In this document: piece after piece, positions 34,515 to 47,004 of the stretch
How the letters are laid out: each line of letters opens with the position of its first letter
Position numbering within the stretch: position 1 is the first letter of the stretch
Assembly: GCA_914767715.1 (NCBI GenBank)
Contig: OU612075.1
Coordinates: 10,602,001 to 10,666,000 of the forward strand
Source of the DNA: Membranipora membranacea
Lineage: Eukaryota; Bryozoa; Gymnolaemata; Cheilostomatida; Membraniporidae
Reading direction: 5' to 3'
DNA length: 64,000 nucleotides
Position numbers and translations under genes: made by a program
Notes under the pieces: generated by a model
What the model was told of the DNA's origin: nothing
The model's input: the letters and a program-made list of their open reading frames with translations, nothing else
The model's database searches: none

Positions 34515-36048
34515 GGTTCTGTTACAGCAGTGTGTCCCTATGATTTCTTCTTCTTTCTATGCTTCCAGTTCACAACCACCACGACTCTGACCGTGTAGTA
34601 TTTGCTTCACAGAGACATTAAGATTGACAGCTGTTGAAGAGTGACGCTATTGACCAGGTAACGTGGCTCCCACCTGTAATTAGTTGCCAGTTTTAATAGA
34701 CAGTCAATCAATATGAAGGTCGAAGGTTGTATCCGTTTGGAGTTCACCACAACAATACAAGCCAGCAGATCATGTGATACTCGGTAGCGAAATAACACAG
34801 GTATAATTAGCTTGCCTAAGACATCTGTTTATTAGTCCAAAAGTACCTCCGTGCTTGTGAGGATTCAGTATCTACCATCGTATATTATTCGATGAGCACA
34901 TAAAATTCCACTCTCAGGTTGATTATGATTATAATTGATCACACCAAACCAGCTGTACATGCCCTTGTGGGTTAAAGAAAATAAAAGGCAGGCATTAATC
35001 CATTAAAATTAAAATTAAAATTAAAACAGTATGACAAGGAAAATCCTTCATCAAAACCACCTTTCTTTAAATACCAGTGAGTAGAGAGCCTAGCCATCAC
35101 TCTCCAAAAGTTTATGACATTTTTTGTAGTAAATGGTTCCTCAAAAGAGTAAAAGAATAATAGAATAATACAAAATTATTTAAATTTAAGCATAAGTGAG
35201 CCAGCTAACATTACTGTATACAGGTTGAAGTTCAGCGGGCACAGAACTTCTACAAACATGGACCATCAGTTTATATACCAAAATGCACTCAGAAAAATGA
35301 AACATATAATTCCGTTCAGACTTAAATTGGGTATGAACATTGGCCATTGTGAAATTAGATGTTATTGAAACCTCACAAAGGCTGCAGTAAATTTTTAGTG
35401 AAGTTTCAGGTTTTTAAAACGTCAAAAAAACACTTGTGCATTCTAATGAGAATCTTTGAGCTTCAGGAATACCAACCTGCTCACTGGCCAGAAAGATACA
35501 TAAAATTTTGATTACCCCCAAGTGCAAATATCTGAAATGGGGTAAACCAGAGATAAAAGCCAGAACTTTGATTGATTAAAGTTGGTTGGTTGTGTCTTGA
35601 GCAATGTCAGAATGCAAATCAAGATGTAGCCAACAAGACGGCGCAAGAGGGAAGAGTGTGCAGAAACAACACAGAAAGTCTTGCAGAGAGCCCTAGGGTG
35701 AACATTAAACCGCAAGTACAGTGCACAACTGACCTGCAACAGGAACAATTCACAGTCATTCAACTGGACATATAGCACTCTCACCTCAAGACTACCACAA
35801 CCATATCTAGCGATGCAGCGTTCGATTATAATTGTTGAATCACAATAATAACTTATATCCATCTGCAGCAAATGTACCCAAAAGTTGACTTTTAACAAAC
35901 TACAGCTAAAAAATATGTGTGTCAATACTAGGTCAGCAATGACATTTCACACTAGGATAAAATAATACCACATGTTCAACATAAATTATATTAAATAATT
36001 AAATGATTAAAATTAATAACTAACCATTAATAGTTAATAATAAATAGT
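34515..36048. other. 5' flank of the minus-strand gene, no other gene seen
   Basis: The promoter of the minus-strand gene would lie just above 34514, but no clear motif is visible. TTAAAA-type short repeats occur near 34996-35024. Open frames up to 137 codons overlap on both strands without a domain. Confidence 0.45.
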
Positions 36049-36428
36049 AAAGCGTAACATAGTAAAGGGTAGCGTAGAAAAGCGTAGCGTGGTAAGGCGT
36101 AGCGTGGTAAGGCGTAGCTTAGTAAGGCGTAGCTTAGTAAGGCGTAGCGTAGAAAGGCGTAGCTTAGTAAGGCGTAGCGTAGTGAGGCGTAGCGTAGTGA
36201 GGCGTAGCGTAGTAAGGCGTAGCTTAGTAAGGCGTAGCGTAGAAAGGCGTAGCTTAGTAAGGCGTAGCGTAGTGAGGCGTAGCGTAGTGAGGCGTAGCGT
36301 AGTAAGGCGTAGCTTAGTAATGTGTAGCGTGGTAAAGCGTAGCGTGGTAAGGCGTAGCGTGGCAAGGCTTAGCGTAGTAAGGCGAAGCGTAGTAAGGCAT
36401 AGTTGATAAGGCGTAGCGTAGTAAAGCG
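36049..36428. repeat. 15-bp minisatellite with 90-bp higher-order repeat
   Basis: About 25 units of GTAGTAAGGCGTAGC-type sequence run in tandem. Variants (GAAAGG, GTGAGG, CTTAG) recur every 90 bases; for example AGAAAGGCGT is at 36151 and 36241. So six-unit blocks were amplified together. Both strands stay open because 15 is a multiple of three; these frames are not taken as genes. Confidence 0.9.
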
Positions 36429-36574
36429 TTCAGCATGAATCAATGTATCCAAACATAGAAGTTAATGGTAAAAATGTGTTTTGATGTATAATTCATTTGA
36501 GGTTAGTAGAGAAACGATACTTTATCATTCAACAAAAATGATAGATAGTCTATTACGGCTCGCCATATATTTAC

Positions 36575-36610
36575 GGAGTTGTCTTAACAAGATCAATGTG
36601 GGCACAACTC
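36575..36610. repeat. GAGTTGTC hairpin repeat
   Basis: It has the same GGAGTTGTC and GGGCACAACTC ends and CAATGT core as the copies in TRIM spacers. Here it abuts the 5' edge of the LINE fragment. Confidence 0.55.
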
Positions 36611-38500
36611 TTAACTACAAACGAGCTCACCAAAATAGTAAACCATGGGTAAACAGAAGCATTACTGATCTTGTTACACTGAAACACCAGATGGCGAGAG
36701 ATGGCAATAAACCAATGATGGATAAACTCAAGAAGGACATCAAAAAATAACTCATCAAATCTCAAAAGAAATATGCCAAACTTGCTCAAGAACCAGCCAA
36801 TGCATGGACAGAAATAAAAAAGCTCAGTGGTTTCACTAACGACCCACCAGCCATTAAACCTTCTCTTATATAACCAGCGGAGGACCTGAACAAATTCTTC
36901 TGCAGATATGAGAAAACAGATCCCACCAAACCAAAACCTAATCACACCGACCCCCATACACCCTTATCTGATATACCAGGAACTGATGTACTGATGCAGC
37001 TTCGTTGACTGAACCCCAGAAAGGGCCCTGGCCCAGATGGTATCCTGCCTAAGATGATCAAGTTGTGTGCTTACCAACTAGCACCTGTACTTACAGGCAT
37101 CTTCAACTGCAGCATACAGCAAGGAAAGGTGCCCAGTATATGGAAAACTGCAGAGATCAGACCACTGCCAAAAGTAAGCAAACCTAACCAGCTCAAAGAC
37201 TATAGGCCAATAGCTTTAACTAGTTGTTGATGTAAATCCTTAGGGCGTTGATCAAGTCATACATTACTACTAATACTATTTCAGATGCATTACAATTTGC
37301 ATACAAATCTCATAGGTCTACTCAAGATGCTGTTTTGCAACTTGCTTCTTATGTAACTAAGTTCATTGATGCTGGGGCTGGCAATTATTGTTTTTGGATT
37401 TTTCGTCCGCCTTAAATACGATATGTGTAGCTAAGTTAGTTGAAAAACTGACACAATTGGACCCTAATGTCACATCATGGATTTCAAGTTTTTTACCTGA
37501 CCGCACTCAATATACTAAAGTTGACTCAGATTGTTCTAGAAGCATGACCACTAATTTATATATTCCATGTTTATTCTGGAGAAGAATAAGTCCTTAGGAC
37601 TTGTACCCAGAAAACAGAAAAATTGATAAAAATATGATGTAGAATTAAAAAGACATGTAACTAAAAATCAAGAACAATGACAGGTAAAATTACAGAGTAC
37701 ACACAGGCATTAATTAGCAGTAAAACATTACACAAGTTAATACACAATAGCTAGGAAAAGAAAAGTTAGAACGATGTAGCAGTAGGGATTGACTCAGCTT
37801 AACATGATTGGGTAATCCGTTAAACTTCTGAGCACCGAAATCAGCTAAAGCAAATCAATAATTTTCCTTGGATAGTCTAAACCCAGAACTTTTAGCAAGC
37901 CGAGTTTCACTAGTAAATTTCTCGGGGAGCAGATTGGTATCAATTATTGGGACTAAACTATTAACAATTTTATAAAACATAAGCAGATACAATTATTCGA
38001 AACCCAAAGTTAAAACAGGGATGTTGTAGGTCTTTCGAGTATTATCTTTAGAACTGTTATAGTCTATCATTTTCAAACATCTATTCTCAATTTTTAAAAA
38101 TTCTTTTTTGACATAGTCGTTTGTGGTAAATAAAACAGGAGAGCTGTATTCCACTAATACTGGTACTCCTCAGGGTACATTTTTGTCACCACTGCTTTTC
38201 TCGATATATACTGATTTTATCACTTCTGCTACCTCAAATGTCATGGTGCTAAAATATGCCGATGACACGGTTATTATAGGAAATATTCAGTCTGATAGTG
38301 ATTTTATGTTATACCAAGAAGAAGTTAAATATAATTTGCATACTTTGTAGATCTTGAGTAGCAAACTGCTTTTATTGTAGACTTTATTTTTTTTTAGTAT
38401 CATCCTCTTTTTTTCTACTATTTATTCACAGAGTGGCAATCTTAGTTTTATCTCGCCAATTTTTTTGTTAAAAATGTGTGACAAATAAATAATCAATCAG
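36590..38500 (+). pseudogene. Scrambled CR1/L2-like LINE ORF2 fragment
   Basis: Broken reverse-transcriptase sequence is readable in three + strand frames. It shows PRKGPGPDGILPKMIK near 37010, WKTAEIRPLPKVS and DYRPIALTS near 37140-37220, QFAYKSHRSTQDAV near 37300, FLDFSSALNTI near 37390, TGTPQGTFLSPLLFSIY near 38160 and KYADDTV near 38255. Stops are frequent (TAA at 36748, TGA near 37006). A 3' tail ends ACAAATAAATAATCAATC near 38497. Between about 37560 and 38130 the segment reads on the opposite strand. It is dead, and distinct from the intact LINE at 19.2-23.7 kb. Confidence 0.75.
37560..38130 (-). pseudogene. Antisense LINE ORF2 C-terminal fragment
   Basis: On the minus strand it reads like the terminal part of LINE ORF2 (ENRCLKMIDYN, NIPVLTLGFE, LPNHVKLSQSLLLHRSNF), with a few stops. 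It interrupts the sense fragment exactly between the RT block with FLDFSSA and that with TPQGT. Either a nested insertion or a local inversion explains it. Confidence 0.5.
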
Positions 38501-39864
38501 CTACATAAAGTTTCATCCTAGACTTTCATAATAATATTGGTTCTCTAACAGCCGCCTATTGCACTCGCCACTCAGGAGTTAGCGCATACTTTTTTACCAT
38601 ATAAAAACACAATATTTTCATATAACAATCCAGGCATTGAATAATTATCATAATTAAAGTAAATGTCAAGTTTTATCACCACATTTTGAGTGCACTGACA
38701 ATGGTAAGATTGATATGAATTGAGTTGAGGTAGGGCGAAGGGAATTCCATTCTCCCTGGTTGAGGCAAAGCTAGTTCTAACCTGACAGTAACCTAAATCA
38801 GTCTGTTATCTATTCAACCAAAAGAATGTAGGAGAATTATACCAATGATTATTCCAAAAATGATAAAATAAGGCTGTAATATCTCAAACATAATGTGGCA
38901 GTAATTATTTAAATATTCTGAAATTCTTTCTCTCACTACTTTCAATTTTATTTTCATCCGATAAAGAAACTAATGTCTGCCTTTACTATATAAATAATGG
39001 TATGGGTTTGATCTCATCACAGCAATAATAAATGGGAAAGACCGTCCAAATAATTACCAGGCTATTCATCCGAGCAAGTCAAGTTCTTTACTCTTTTTAT
39101 AAATGATACAAACCTGATAACAGTTTGTTAATGCTCTGTTTTCTGCACTTTTGCTGTTTTTTTCTTAATTTTTCTGTCGAAATGTATGAGATTACAGAAC
39201 GAAATGCTTCTACTGATGGAGCAACAGATGCAGAAGTGACGGGATAAAGGAGAACACAAGGTGAGAGGTATACACTAGAATAGCATTGCGTGTCCTCCCA
39301 ACTGAACAGTTTCAGTTTTCCGGGTAGAGAAATCTTAGGTAAGTAATTCTTAATTTTCCTATGGTTCTATATTTGATTAGAACACCTAACATGTTCCAAG
39401 TAGGTCAACAATATGAATGATTGGAAGAGCTAATCTAGTATAGTAGATGCTAAGATAGCCATCTGAGGGTTCTCAGATGTAAAGGTTTAGTTGAAATTAG
39501 CAAGGAAGTGAGAGCTTGGAAGTGAGAGCTTGGAAGAGCCCGACGGACAGGAATTGGGAATCCTAAGTTTGTTTGTTGACAGCCGTGATTGCGCTGAAAT
39601 GCTGTTGGAGTCACGAGTTTACCTTTCATTATGTGGACTTTCCTCATGTTATGACTGTATGGTGAGTACTAGATCAATTTTGATCTACTTTGCCTGCATT
39701 CTGGTTTGGCTCCCCCTCCACTGGTCCTTCAGCGTGACCAGTGGACAGGGAACAACTCCGAATGCAGGATAATGATTCAAACTTGGTGAAGGTGAGGCTT
39801 ATAGCTAACACTAACATCTTTTAATTTTAGTTGCAGATTGTAAAGTAAGTAAAGTAAAAAAGTG
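38501..39864. other. 5' spacer of copy C
   Basis: The sequence is homologous to the inter-copy spacers at 53220-54743 and 60700-62541 (for example the GCATTGCGTGT and GAGTAATTCTTAA blocks). It is part of the array unit. A foldback lies at 39670-39786. A TTGCAG acceptor precedes the copy C ATG. Confidence 0.6.
39670..39786. repeat. Foldback element, second copy of the 9644 family
   Basis: The arms share CCTGCATTC and the CTCCACTGGTC/GACCAGTGGA centre. Outer parts match the arms at 9644-9780 (GATCAA-TTTGATCTAC blocks). Confidence 0.55.
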
Positions 39865-40692
39865 ATGGAGAATATAAAGGTAACAGTAACCAGAGATACA
39901 GCCTGTGGATTCTGTGGTCTGATATTGTATGAGATACTGGAACCAAGAGCTCTACCCTGTGGTCACACTCAATGTACTGAGTGTAACCATGTCAACTATC
40001 AGAATAAGGAGATAGAGTGCAAAGCCTGCAGGTAAGGCCATAAGAGTCATAACCTCCCAAATAAGTTTTGTGTTTGAATAGTTTGGTGGTGCCAAGGTGC
40101 TTGTTTTTTATTTGATAATGTCATCGCTAGGCATAACAATATCCTTCACTTAGAGTAGGTTTTGTTGCAGATGCATTGCACACAGGAAGTCCAGCAAATG
40201 ATCCTCACACAACAGCATCTAAAGTCCAAACCAATGATATATTTATAGGGAAACCTTCAATGACATAGACATCAGAGCACTACCCACAATTCCTGAGCAC
40301 CTTGTACAGGAAGCCTGCGCCAATACAGAGTTGGGATTACCATCAGCAGGAAGAGGATGTAATCGATGTGAGGATGAGAAAGTGAAGGCTGTTGTCTGCT
40401 GTGCTGACTGTAAGAAAAGGTTCTGTCACCAACATGCTGAGGTAGGGACCCATCAACTGCAAGCCAGTATAGAAATATGTACGAATTTGTTTGTCTTGTG
40501 AAACTCATGAATACAACTACAATACCCAACACTCGTTGCTTAGTCCGGTAGCCTAATGGATAAGTTGAATTTTTATCAATTTTCATCCTGGTTCTGGTTC
40601 TGAGTTTAAAATAATCACAAACAAATTAATTATATAATACCTTAAAATTCGGTGAGATGGTATAATGTATTTATTTATACAGGAGCACTTGT

Positions 40693-41167
40693 GTGGGGAA
40701 TTCTGGTCTTTGACTGCTATATATATATATATTATATACTGAGGTTATTATTCATGCATTCAAATTCTCATATCTTGTCTTTTTTAATAATCATTTGTCC
40801 ATAACATTTAATGCCTTGACTGTATCTAACTTCCTATGAATCATTGCTTTCACAAGTGTTACTTTAGCCTGCTCATCGGCACTTCATGTTTGCTAGCGGA
40901 CGAGACTAAACGCACTGATTATTTTTACCAATTTATACATTCAATCTTTGTAACTCTGTTCGTTTTAGTTAGATAGTTAGTACACAATAAAATCTTAGTA
41001 TAGTTGATAAACAACACATTTTTATGCCTGGCTGGTACCTTGATTTAAACAGACTTTTTGACTGGCTGGTTGCCGTTAAGCCTTACGCGTTCATCAGAAC
41101 AAGTTGGAGATCGGGAATAATTATGCCATGCCCATGCTGGCTATCCTGGCAAGATAGAATTTCCCGA
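40693..41167. mobile_element. 475-bp TIR element inserted in exon 3 of copy C
   Basis: CACTTGT is present on both sides (40686-40692 and 41168-41174) and once in B and D, where the exon is uninterrupted. The ends are imperfect inverted repeats, GTGGGGAATTCT against GTCGGGAAATTCT. The 7-base duplication and lack of coding capacity indicate a MITE-like element; the superfamily is undetermined. Confidence 0.75.
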
Positions 41168-41834
41168 CACTTGTTCCATGTCAGCGATCATGTACTTCTG
41201 CCGATAGAAGACAACCTGACTGAAGAAAGATACGAGATAAAAAGATGTCAAACGCACAAAAAGGTTGCGTTTGATGAGATTTGCAGGCATTGCAAAGAGC
41301 AGTTTTGTAGCAGATGTGACATTAGGGGAAGATGTATTGCTTCAAACGCAGAGATAGACAAAAGTGAGTTTACTAAGCAAGGTTGATATGGAACTAGTAG
41401 AAGTTGATTGTTACCGGTCCTGTTTGATTGATTGATGGTTAGTTTTGAGTAGACGCTAGGCCTGGTTATAGGCAATAATGAAGAGACACTAACGCCTTCA
41501 CAAATTCAGTTTTCTGCATTTGATAATAAAGTCGCATGCGGAAATAAAAACCCTCAGAAACGACGCTGTGCTTTGAGTTGTTACATGCTTTTCATTTTAG
41601 GCCAAAGTCATGAGGTTGTCCCACTTAAAGATGGGCCCAAAGAATTGAGGGAGAAACTATGACAGCTGTCACAGATTATCTTCCACAAGATAAAAAGATG
41701 TAGAGACATTGAAAAGTCTGGCTGGAGGCGTCTAGCTGATCTCGAGGCTCATACCGAGAACATCTATCAGGAGATTGATGCAATGGCTGAAAACATGGTG
41801 TGTTTTATTTTTATGCCTGATACGAGTCTTAGTG

Positions 41835-41944
41835 CTCAGACGGCTCCAATATGGGTTAGTGGCACAACATTATCAACCACCCATTTCCACGGTGAAAATG
41901 GGTGGTTGATAATGTAATGCCACTACTTCGCATTGGAGTCTGAG
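41835..41944. repeat. Foldback element in intron 4 of copy C
   Basis: The outer arms are CTCAGAC-CTCCAAT and ATTGGAGTCTGAG; the inner arms are CATTATCAACCACCCATTT and its near-perfect inverse. The same element is in copy E (56755-56855) and at the broken end of copy F (63915-64000). The stem would be extremely stable. Confidence 0.75.
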
Positions 41945-44109
41945 AACTTAGACTAGTCTGAAACATAAAGATATTACTTGGAAAGTTGTCATGTCATATC
42001 TTAAAAGACAATCCTTTCCATTAGTAAATAATTTAAGACTATCGATTTATTCAGTTCGGAAAAACCTTGGCCTGTTGTCAATTAAACAATGGAAAAATCA
42101 CTGATCTCAAAATTGTTTCTAATTACAAAACAAATTAAATGATACCAAATTTTCATCATGGTTTTTTATTCTAAATGCAATTCGAGATGGTTGTCAATGT
42201 CTATATGAAGGTTGCAAGAGCAACTTTGAGTTTAAAGCTTTAAAAAATCTTGAGTAGATGGGTGTCTAATTGCCATTACCATTTCTTCAACCATTGGCAG
42301 ATTCAGCAAATCAGAAGAGAAGCAGAAGACCTGAAGACAGAATTTACAGACCATCTTAATGAGTCAACTGAGAAAGTAGGCAAGTTTTCTGAGGAGATGC
42401 TGCTGAACACCACAGTTTTAGATGACCTGTATATCTACTGTTCTCAACTAGCAGATAGAAGAGCAGACCAGCAGCTTCTAGAAGAGTTTGATGAGGTGTC
42501 TTCAAACCTTACACAAACAAATGACAACTTGGAGTATGAGAAACAGGTCGCACTCAAAATACCCTATCGGCATACAGGTAAAATATTTGCCGTGAATACC
42601 CCAAAGTTCCAATTTGTACCATCACCAACTATGGACATGATCTTACTGGGAATTTTGGAAAAATTGATTAAAATTGATAAAGCCGACATATTGCATTTAG
42701 TAAGAACAAAAACTGATTGCAGCGGACACACAAAATCTCATACCTTCTTTGATTAATTCTGTCATCATTCTACAGGACCACCTTCAGTGAATTTAAAAGG
42801 GTCATTAGATTTCCTACCAACAAATATAACACATGAAAAGCAAGAGAAAACAGCTGCCTGGTGCTTTGGGGTGAGCTGGACGCACAACGACAGAGTTCTT
42901 TGCGCAACAAGAGCCGGGCTTGAGATTAGAGACCATGCTGACCTTAAATTACAAAAGGAGCATAATGCTGATAACCACATGTATTCTCAGCTACTCTTTG
43001 TGGAAGCAAACTGTTCATTAAGGTTTGGTCATCTGGATTTAGGAGACACATAACTTTTTTCCGGGTCACTTGAGCAATCTACTCGGCCTATATTACACAG
43101 TTATGTCACTGTTGGACCAGTCCCTCCTACCCAACTGTCAGCAAACAAAAACCATGTAGCAACCATTGACCACGCCAATAACATGTTAAAATTCTTTTCA
43201 ACTATTAATGAAGAGCACCAGTTTGACATTCAGCTGCCAGACGAACAGAACCCATATGGAGTTCATCTCAAATCTGATGCAGCACTAGTGACATTCTTGG
43301 AAGAAGGGAAGCTGTGTAAATATTCTCTGACACCATTACAGACCATATCTGGACATGCAATGGACTGGAGGGGCCTTCATGAGTAACAACAGATGAGTCA
43401 GGTTTCATCTATGTAGCTTATCTGCGTGACCCCATAATCAATATCTTCTCCCCGGAAGGTCAGTATTTATTGACAACCCAAGCTTTGTTTAACCGATTTT
43501 ACCTGCTCTGTTATGGACTTGTTTGGGTCTTAAATTTGGTTGCAGCCTACTATGAGGGCCGATAGGCCTTTGTGATGCTTGAACTTTTTGGCCCAGTATA
43601 AAGCATGACATTGTTTGATTTTTGTTAAATTTGTGTGTAAAAATATCTCTTAAACCCCACTATACCTAGTTTGGTTATCACTTGTAGGTGAGAAGATAAA
43701 AGAGCTGACTCCTGAGAAGCTACAGGAGTGTTCGATAAAGAATCTTGGATCTCAGATATTGCTGTGAGAGATGGGAAGATGGTGTTAGCATGTCAAGAAG
43801 AGGGTGTCATGCTCTTCAATATGAGCTAGTTAAAGAGATTAACTAGATACAGACTGTCAGCAGTGACAGCACTTGTTTATCCGCCGATATGCCAACAACT
43901 ACTCAAGCTATGGACCCGGGAACCAATGTTGTGTGATGAGTTAGTGTGACAAGCTACGCCAATAATGTTGTGTACAAAGTGGCAACCATTTTGACATGAA
44001 ATACTTCACATACTCAATATTTCCTTGCAATCAATTAGGCCAATATTCTCTGATGATATTTATGATGATATCCCCCTCCCCTCTCCACATTACATTTTAA
44101 TATAGAACA

Positions 44110-44393
44110 GGAGTCAGGAGCGGTCTGATGGTTAAGGATGCCGACTTGTGATCTGTGAGGTCCAGGTTCAATTCCCGGCGCTGGCAGTCATTTCTGATTT
44201 GGTACTAAAATTATCGTAGGTCCACTGTTTGTTTGCGCACCCCATATGCAGTAAAAAGATCCCTCTCTGCCTGTTCGACAAAAATAGTTTCTAGGAATTC
44301 CGGCAAGCAAGGGTATAGGGTGCGGCTTGAGTACCACGGGTCCCTGTACCTGTACTCTAGAGGAGTTACACTCTCCACAATGACAACTTAGAC
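44110..44393 (+). mobile_element. tRNA-derived SINE with 13-bp target duplication
   Basis: A tRNA-like head has a GGTCTGATGGTTAAGGATGC A-box region and a B-box GGTTCAATTCC at 44165-44175. The unit is flanked by TTAATATAGAACA at 44097-44109 and 44394-44406. The length is 284 bases. It differs in sequence from the intron-5 SINE, so it is a second family. The long duplication indicates LINE-driven insertion. Confidence 0.8.
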
Positions 44394-45691
44394 TTAATAT
44401 AGAACATACTTTTTATTTTACCCCATTAGAATTCAAACATGTTTATCGTACGCATATAATTTGAGGGCAATCAAACTTAGGTATATTTCGCACCACTTGA
44501 AGTATTTACAAATTTTTGTGAGTTTAGTTTGTGAGAGTACAGGTTCGGCCAGACACTTATCTATGAAGGGACAATACTATATTCAACCCCAATTCAGCCC
44601 TCATAATAAATGTATAATTTACAATAATGTATTACTCGTCTTAATCATTTGTTGATAGTATTTTAGTGATGAAATGGCAACATTAATACATAGCCTACCT
44701 TGATCCTCACCTTGGAAGCAGAGTCTGATACGCTTTTCTTCACTATAAGTTGGTCAAAGTTTGTTTGTGAAAGATTTTGCTGGCATTGTTAACTCGTTTA
44801 ATCAGGCTCAACATATCTGTATGTAGGATGCTCACTTCCAAAGGAGATGAGAATACTCTTGATACCTTGATCCTCGCCTTGGAAGCAGAGTCTGATACGC
44901 TTTTTTTCACTAAGTTGATCAAAGTTTGTATAGTTCAGCAAATAATCGCCACAGTTACCAGCTAGATCTACTACAATTAAGTTATGTTACCTGTGATGAC
45001 ATTTAAAACTAATAGGCTTTCACAAATATATACAAACCTAGCAAGATTTGTTCTTGAGTTGCAATAAGCTATAATTTTTATCAGACCATCAGGAAAGCCT
45101 TCATTGTTCATTCAAAGTTCATTAATAAGAACAAGTATTGGCTATGAGTTTAGCTAGGTCCCAGCAAAGTTGCAAAAAGTAAGAGCGCATATGAGTTGAT
45201 CCTGAGCTTTCAAAAGACAACATTACTTAGCCTAAAATCTAAAATCATAGGAGTTGTTTACAATTGTAGTCACCAATTTGTAGCACTGTCCAAAAATCCA
45301 ATCCCTGTTGTGAAGGAATTTTGGCTTTCCACCACAAACAAACAAGCAAAATGTAGAATTATCAGCATAGATGCGTGTAAAGAATCGCTATCACCGATGT
45401 TTCAAAGGCAACATACAAATTCTTTAGCCGGTAACCTCTGCCTTACTGCCAATTTAACATAGAACCTTCTGAACCCGATAATGAACGAGTTTCTGTACAT
45501 ATATGTAAAGAGTTGGGCAATTTCATTATCAAGTCGAAGAAGATCAACTTTCAAAAATGATGCAAATCAATGAAAACATCTTTGCTTCAATAGCGTAACG
45601 TCAGCCACATTAGTAAGTGCCTCATATCTTGTGGTCCATATGGTGTATTGGTGTATTAAGTCTATTTGACCGACCATGTATTGACTCTATA

Positions 45692-45727
45692 GGAGTTGTC
45701 TTAACAACATCAATGTGAGCACAACTC
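45692..45727. repeat. GAGTTGTC hairpin repeat
   Basis: GGAGTTGTCTTAACAACATC is followed by AATGTGAGCACAACTC, inverse at its ends. It is at the orthologous place to the copy at 8472-8507. Confidence 0.55.
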
Positions 45728-45759
45728 TTATCCACATAACATTCTGCCTATCTATCTCG

Positions 45760-45853
45760 ATAACGGAGCTTGCATCTTTGATATTGCTGTAAGAGATGGG
45801 AAGATGGTGTTAGTTTGTGAGAAATGGGTTGCCATGCTCTTCAACATGAGCCA
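45760..45853 (+). pseudogene. Exon-7-like fossil downstream of copy C
   Basis: It encodes a degenerate last exon (IFDIAVRDGKMVL, then ending in LFNMS without the stop). It pairs with the fossil after copy A. Confidence 0.6.
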
Positions 45854-46441
45854 AACAGTGTTAACTATCAACTTAACAGGACAAAAGCTGCCTGTCAACA
45901 AATGGGTACTAACATCTCTTTAATTCCTAATCCAGTACCTGTGAAAAAGAATTGTCACAAGACTATGATGCAGTCAGAGGTTCTTAGCCATAATTCAAAC
46001 CAAGTGATCAGAGGCTTTATTAAAATGATCATAATAGATGGTTTGAGGTTATGGCTCATAATTCTACGTTGCTGTGGTTGTCATCGTTGTCATTATGACT
46101 CCTAAATTTTTTTGTATGTGATTGGATGGCATCAAATGCCACTGATTGAAAAGATCTTCGCATGTGTCTATCCAATAAAGTGTTGGTAACACATTTCATG
46201 AATTTAGTTGTCACTACCAGGATGAATGTTTCTTGTGGTCAAAGTCTAGACAATCATGATGGCCCTGATAAAAAAATATATTTGATTTTCACTCCAATTG
46301 AACCCCTTATTTTTCTGTTGATCGTCGCTAAATGATGGTGAATTCTAAGAATTTACAGATGCTGAGAGTTACTTGTAAATGAATGTATATACTATATAAC
46401 ATACATCATATTTTTTGGATAATTGATTCAAATAATGACTA

Positions 46442-46828
46442 ATGATCAGTTCTGAACACCTAACATCGAAAAAATTAAAATATTGGTTCGCCAGTGCTGC
46501 TGCAAAACTTTCATCTCAAAAGTACAAGTGGAAACAAGGAAGAGTGGTAGATCGGCTGTCGAATCGTTCTTACCTAGTTTCAAACAGCAGTACAAATAAG
46601 GCAGTAAAAAGAAATCGTGCAGACCTGCGTCCTATAGCTGAACCTGAGTCAGACCAGACCGAAGAGGGAGCTCCAGTTAGTGGCAGGAAATTCACCAACA
46701 GGAGGTACTCCATTGGTGAGTACATCAGCAGAATGTCAACCAGCAGCAAGTACATCAGCAAAAGTACACCAACTAAAGCAGCTCCAAACCTCGTTGCTAC
46801 ACTAACCAATCGCTTAATATCATTCTGA
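46442..46828 (+). pseudogene. C-terminal fragment of a gypsy-like LTR retroelement polyprotein
   Basis: A 128-codon frame contains WKQGRVVDRLSNRSYLV followed by KRNRADLRP. This is the pattern at the very end of many invertebrate Ty3/gypsy polyproteins, downstream of integrase. No reverse transcriptase or integrase is adjacent, so only the tail remains. The assignment rests on this short motif. Confidence 0.5.
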
Positions 46829-47004
46829 TATTCAATCCATTACACAATCATTTTCATTATCTGAATAGTATTGTACTTGTTTAGTTTTGTTGTTTTTGTG
46901 TACAATTTTCATCAAGTTTGTTAATACATCGTGCGTCACTATTTATTTGTGTTGTTTCGTATTTGTGTATCTTTATCATCATTTGCCTCATCTTGCTAAA
47001 GGTT

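Larger units (their letters stand above)
39865..43829 (+). pseudogene. TRIM-like copy C, inactivated
   Basis: Exons correspond to 39865-40031 (RING, all zinc ligands present), 40249-40441 (B-box 1, intact), 40683-41381 (B-box 2, split by an insertion), 41601-41797 (coiled coil, TGA at 41660-41662), 42301-42577 (open), 42776-43458 (propeller, frameshifts near 42990 and beyond) and 43688-43829 (one base short). The RING exon starts at the internal ATGGAGAATAT, giving a shorter N-terminus than B. Exon 3 is of the RHCKEQFCSRC type shared with E and F. Intron 5 lacks the tRNA-derived SINE found in A, B, D and E. Several independent lesions make a full product impossible. Confidence 0.85.
43862..45760. 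other. Downstream spacer of copy C
   Basis: The sequence resembles the spacer after copy A, including the CATCAGGAAAGCCTTCATTG block, and is interrupted by a SINE at 44110-44393. No coding exon is supported until the exon-7 fossil at 45760. Confidence 0.55.

Noticed and set aside
36027-36406. Long overlapping open frames on both strands encoding VRRSV-like and RYALL-like repeats
   Set aside because: They arise from a 15-bp minisatellite whose period is a multiple of three; no splice or start context supports a gene.
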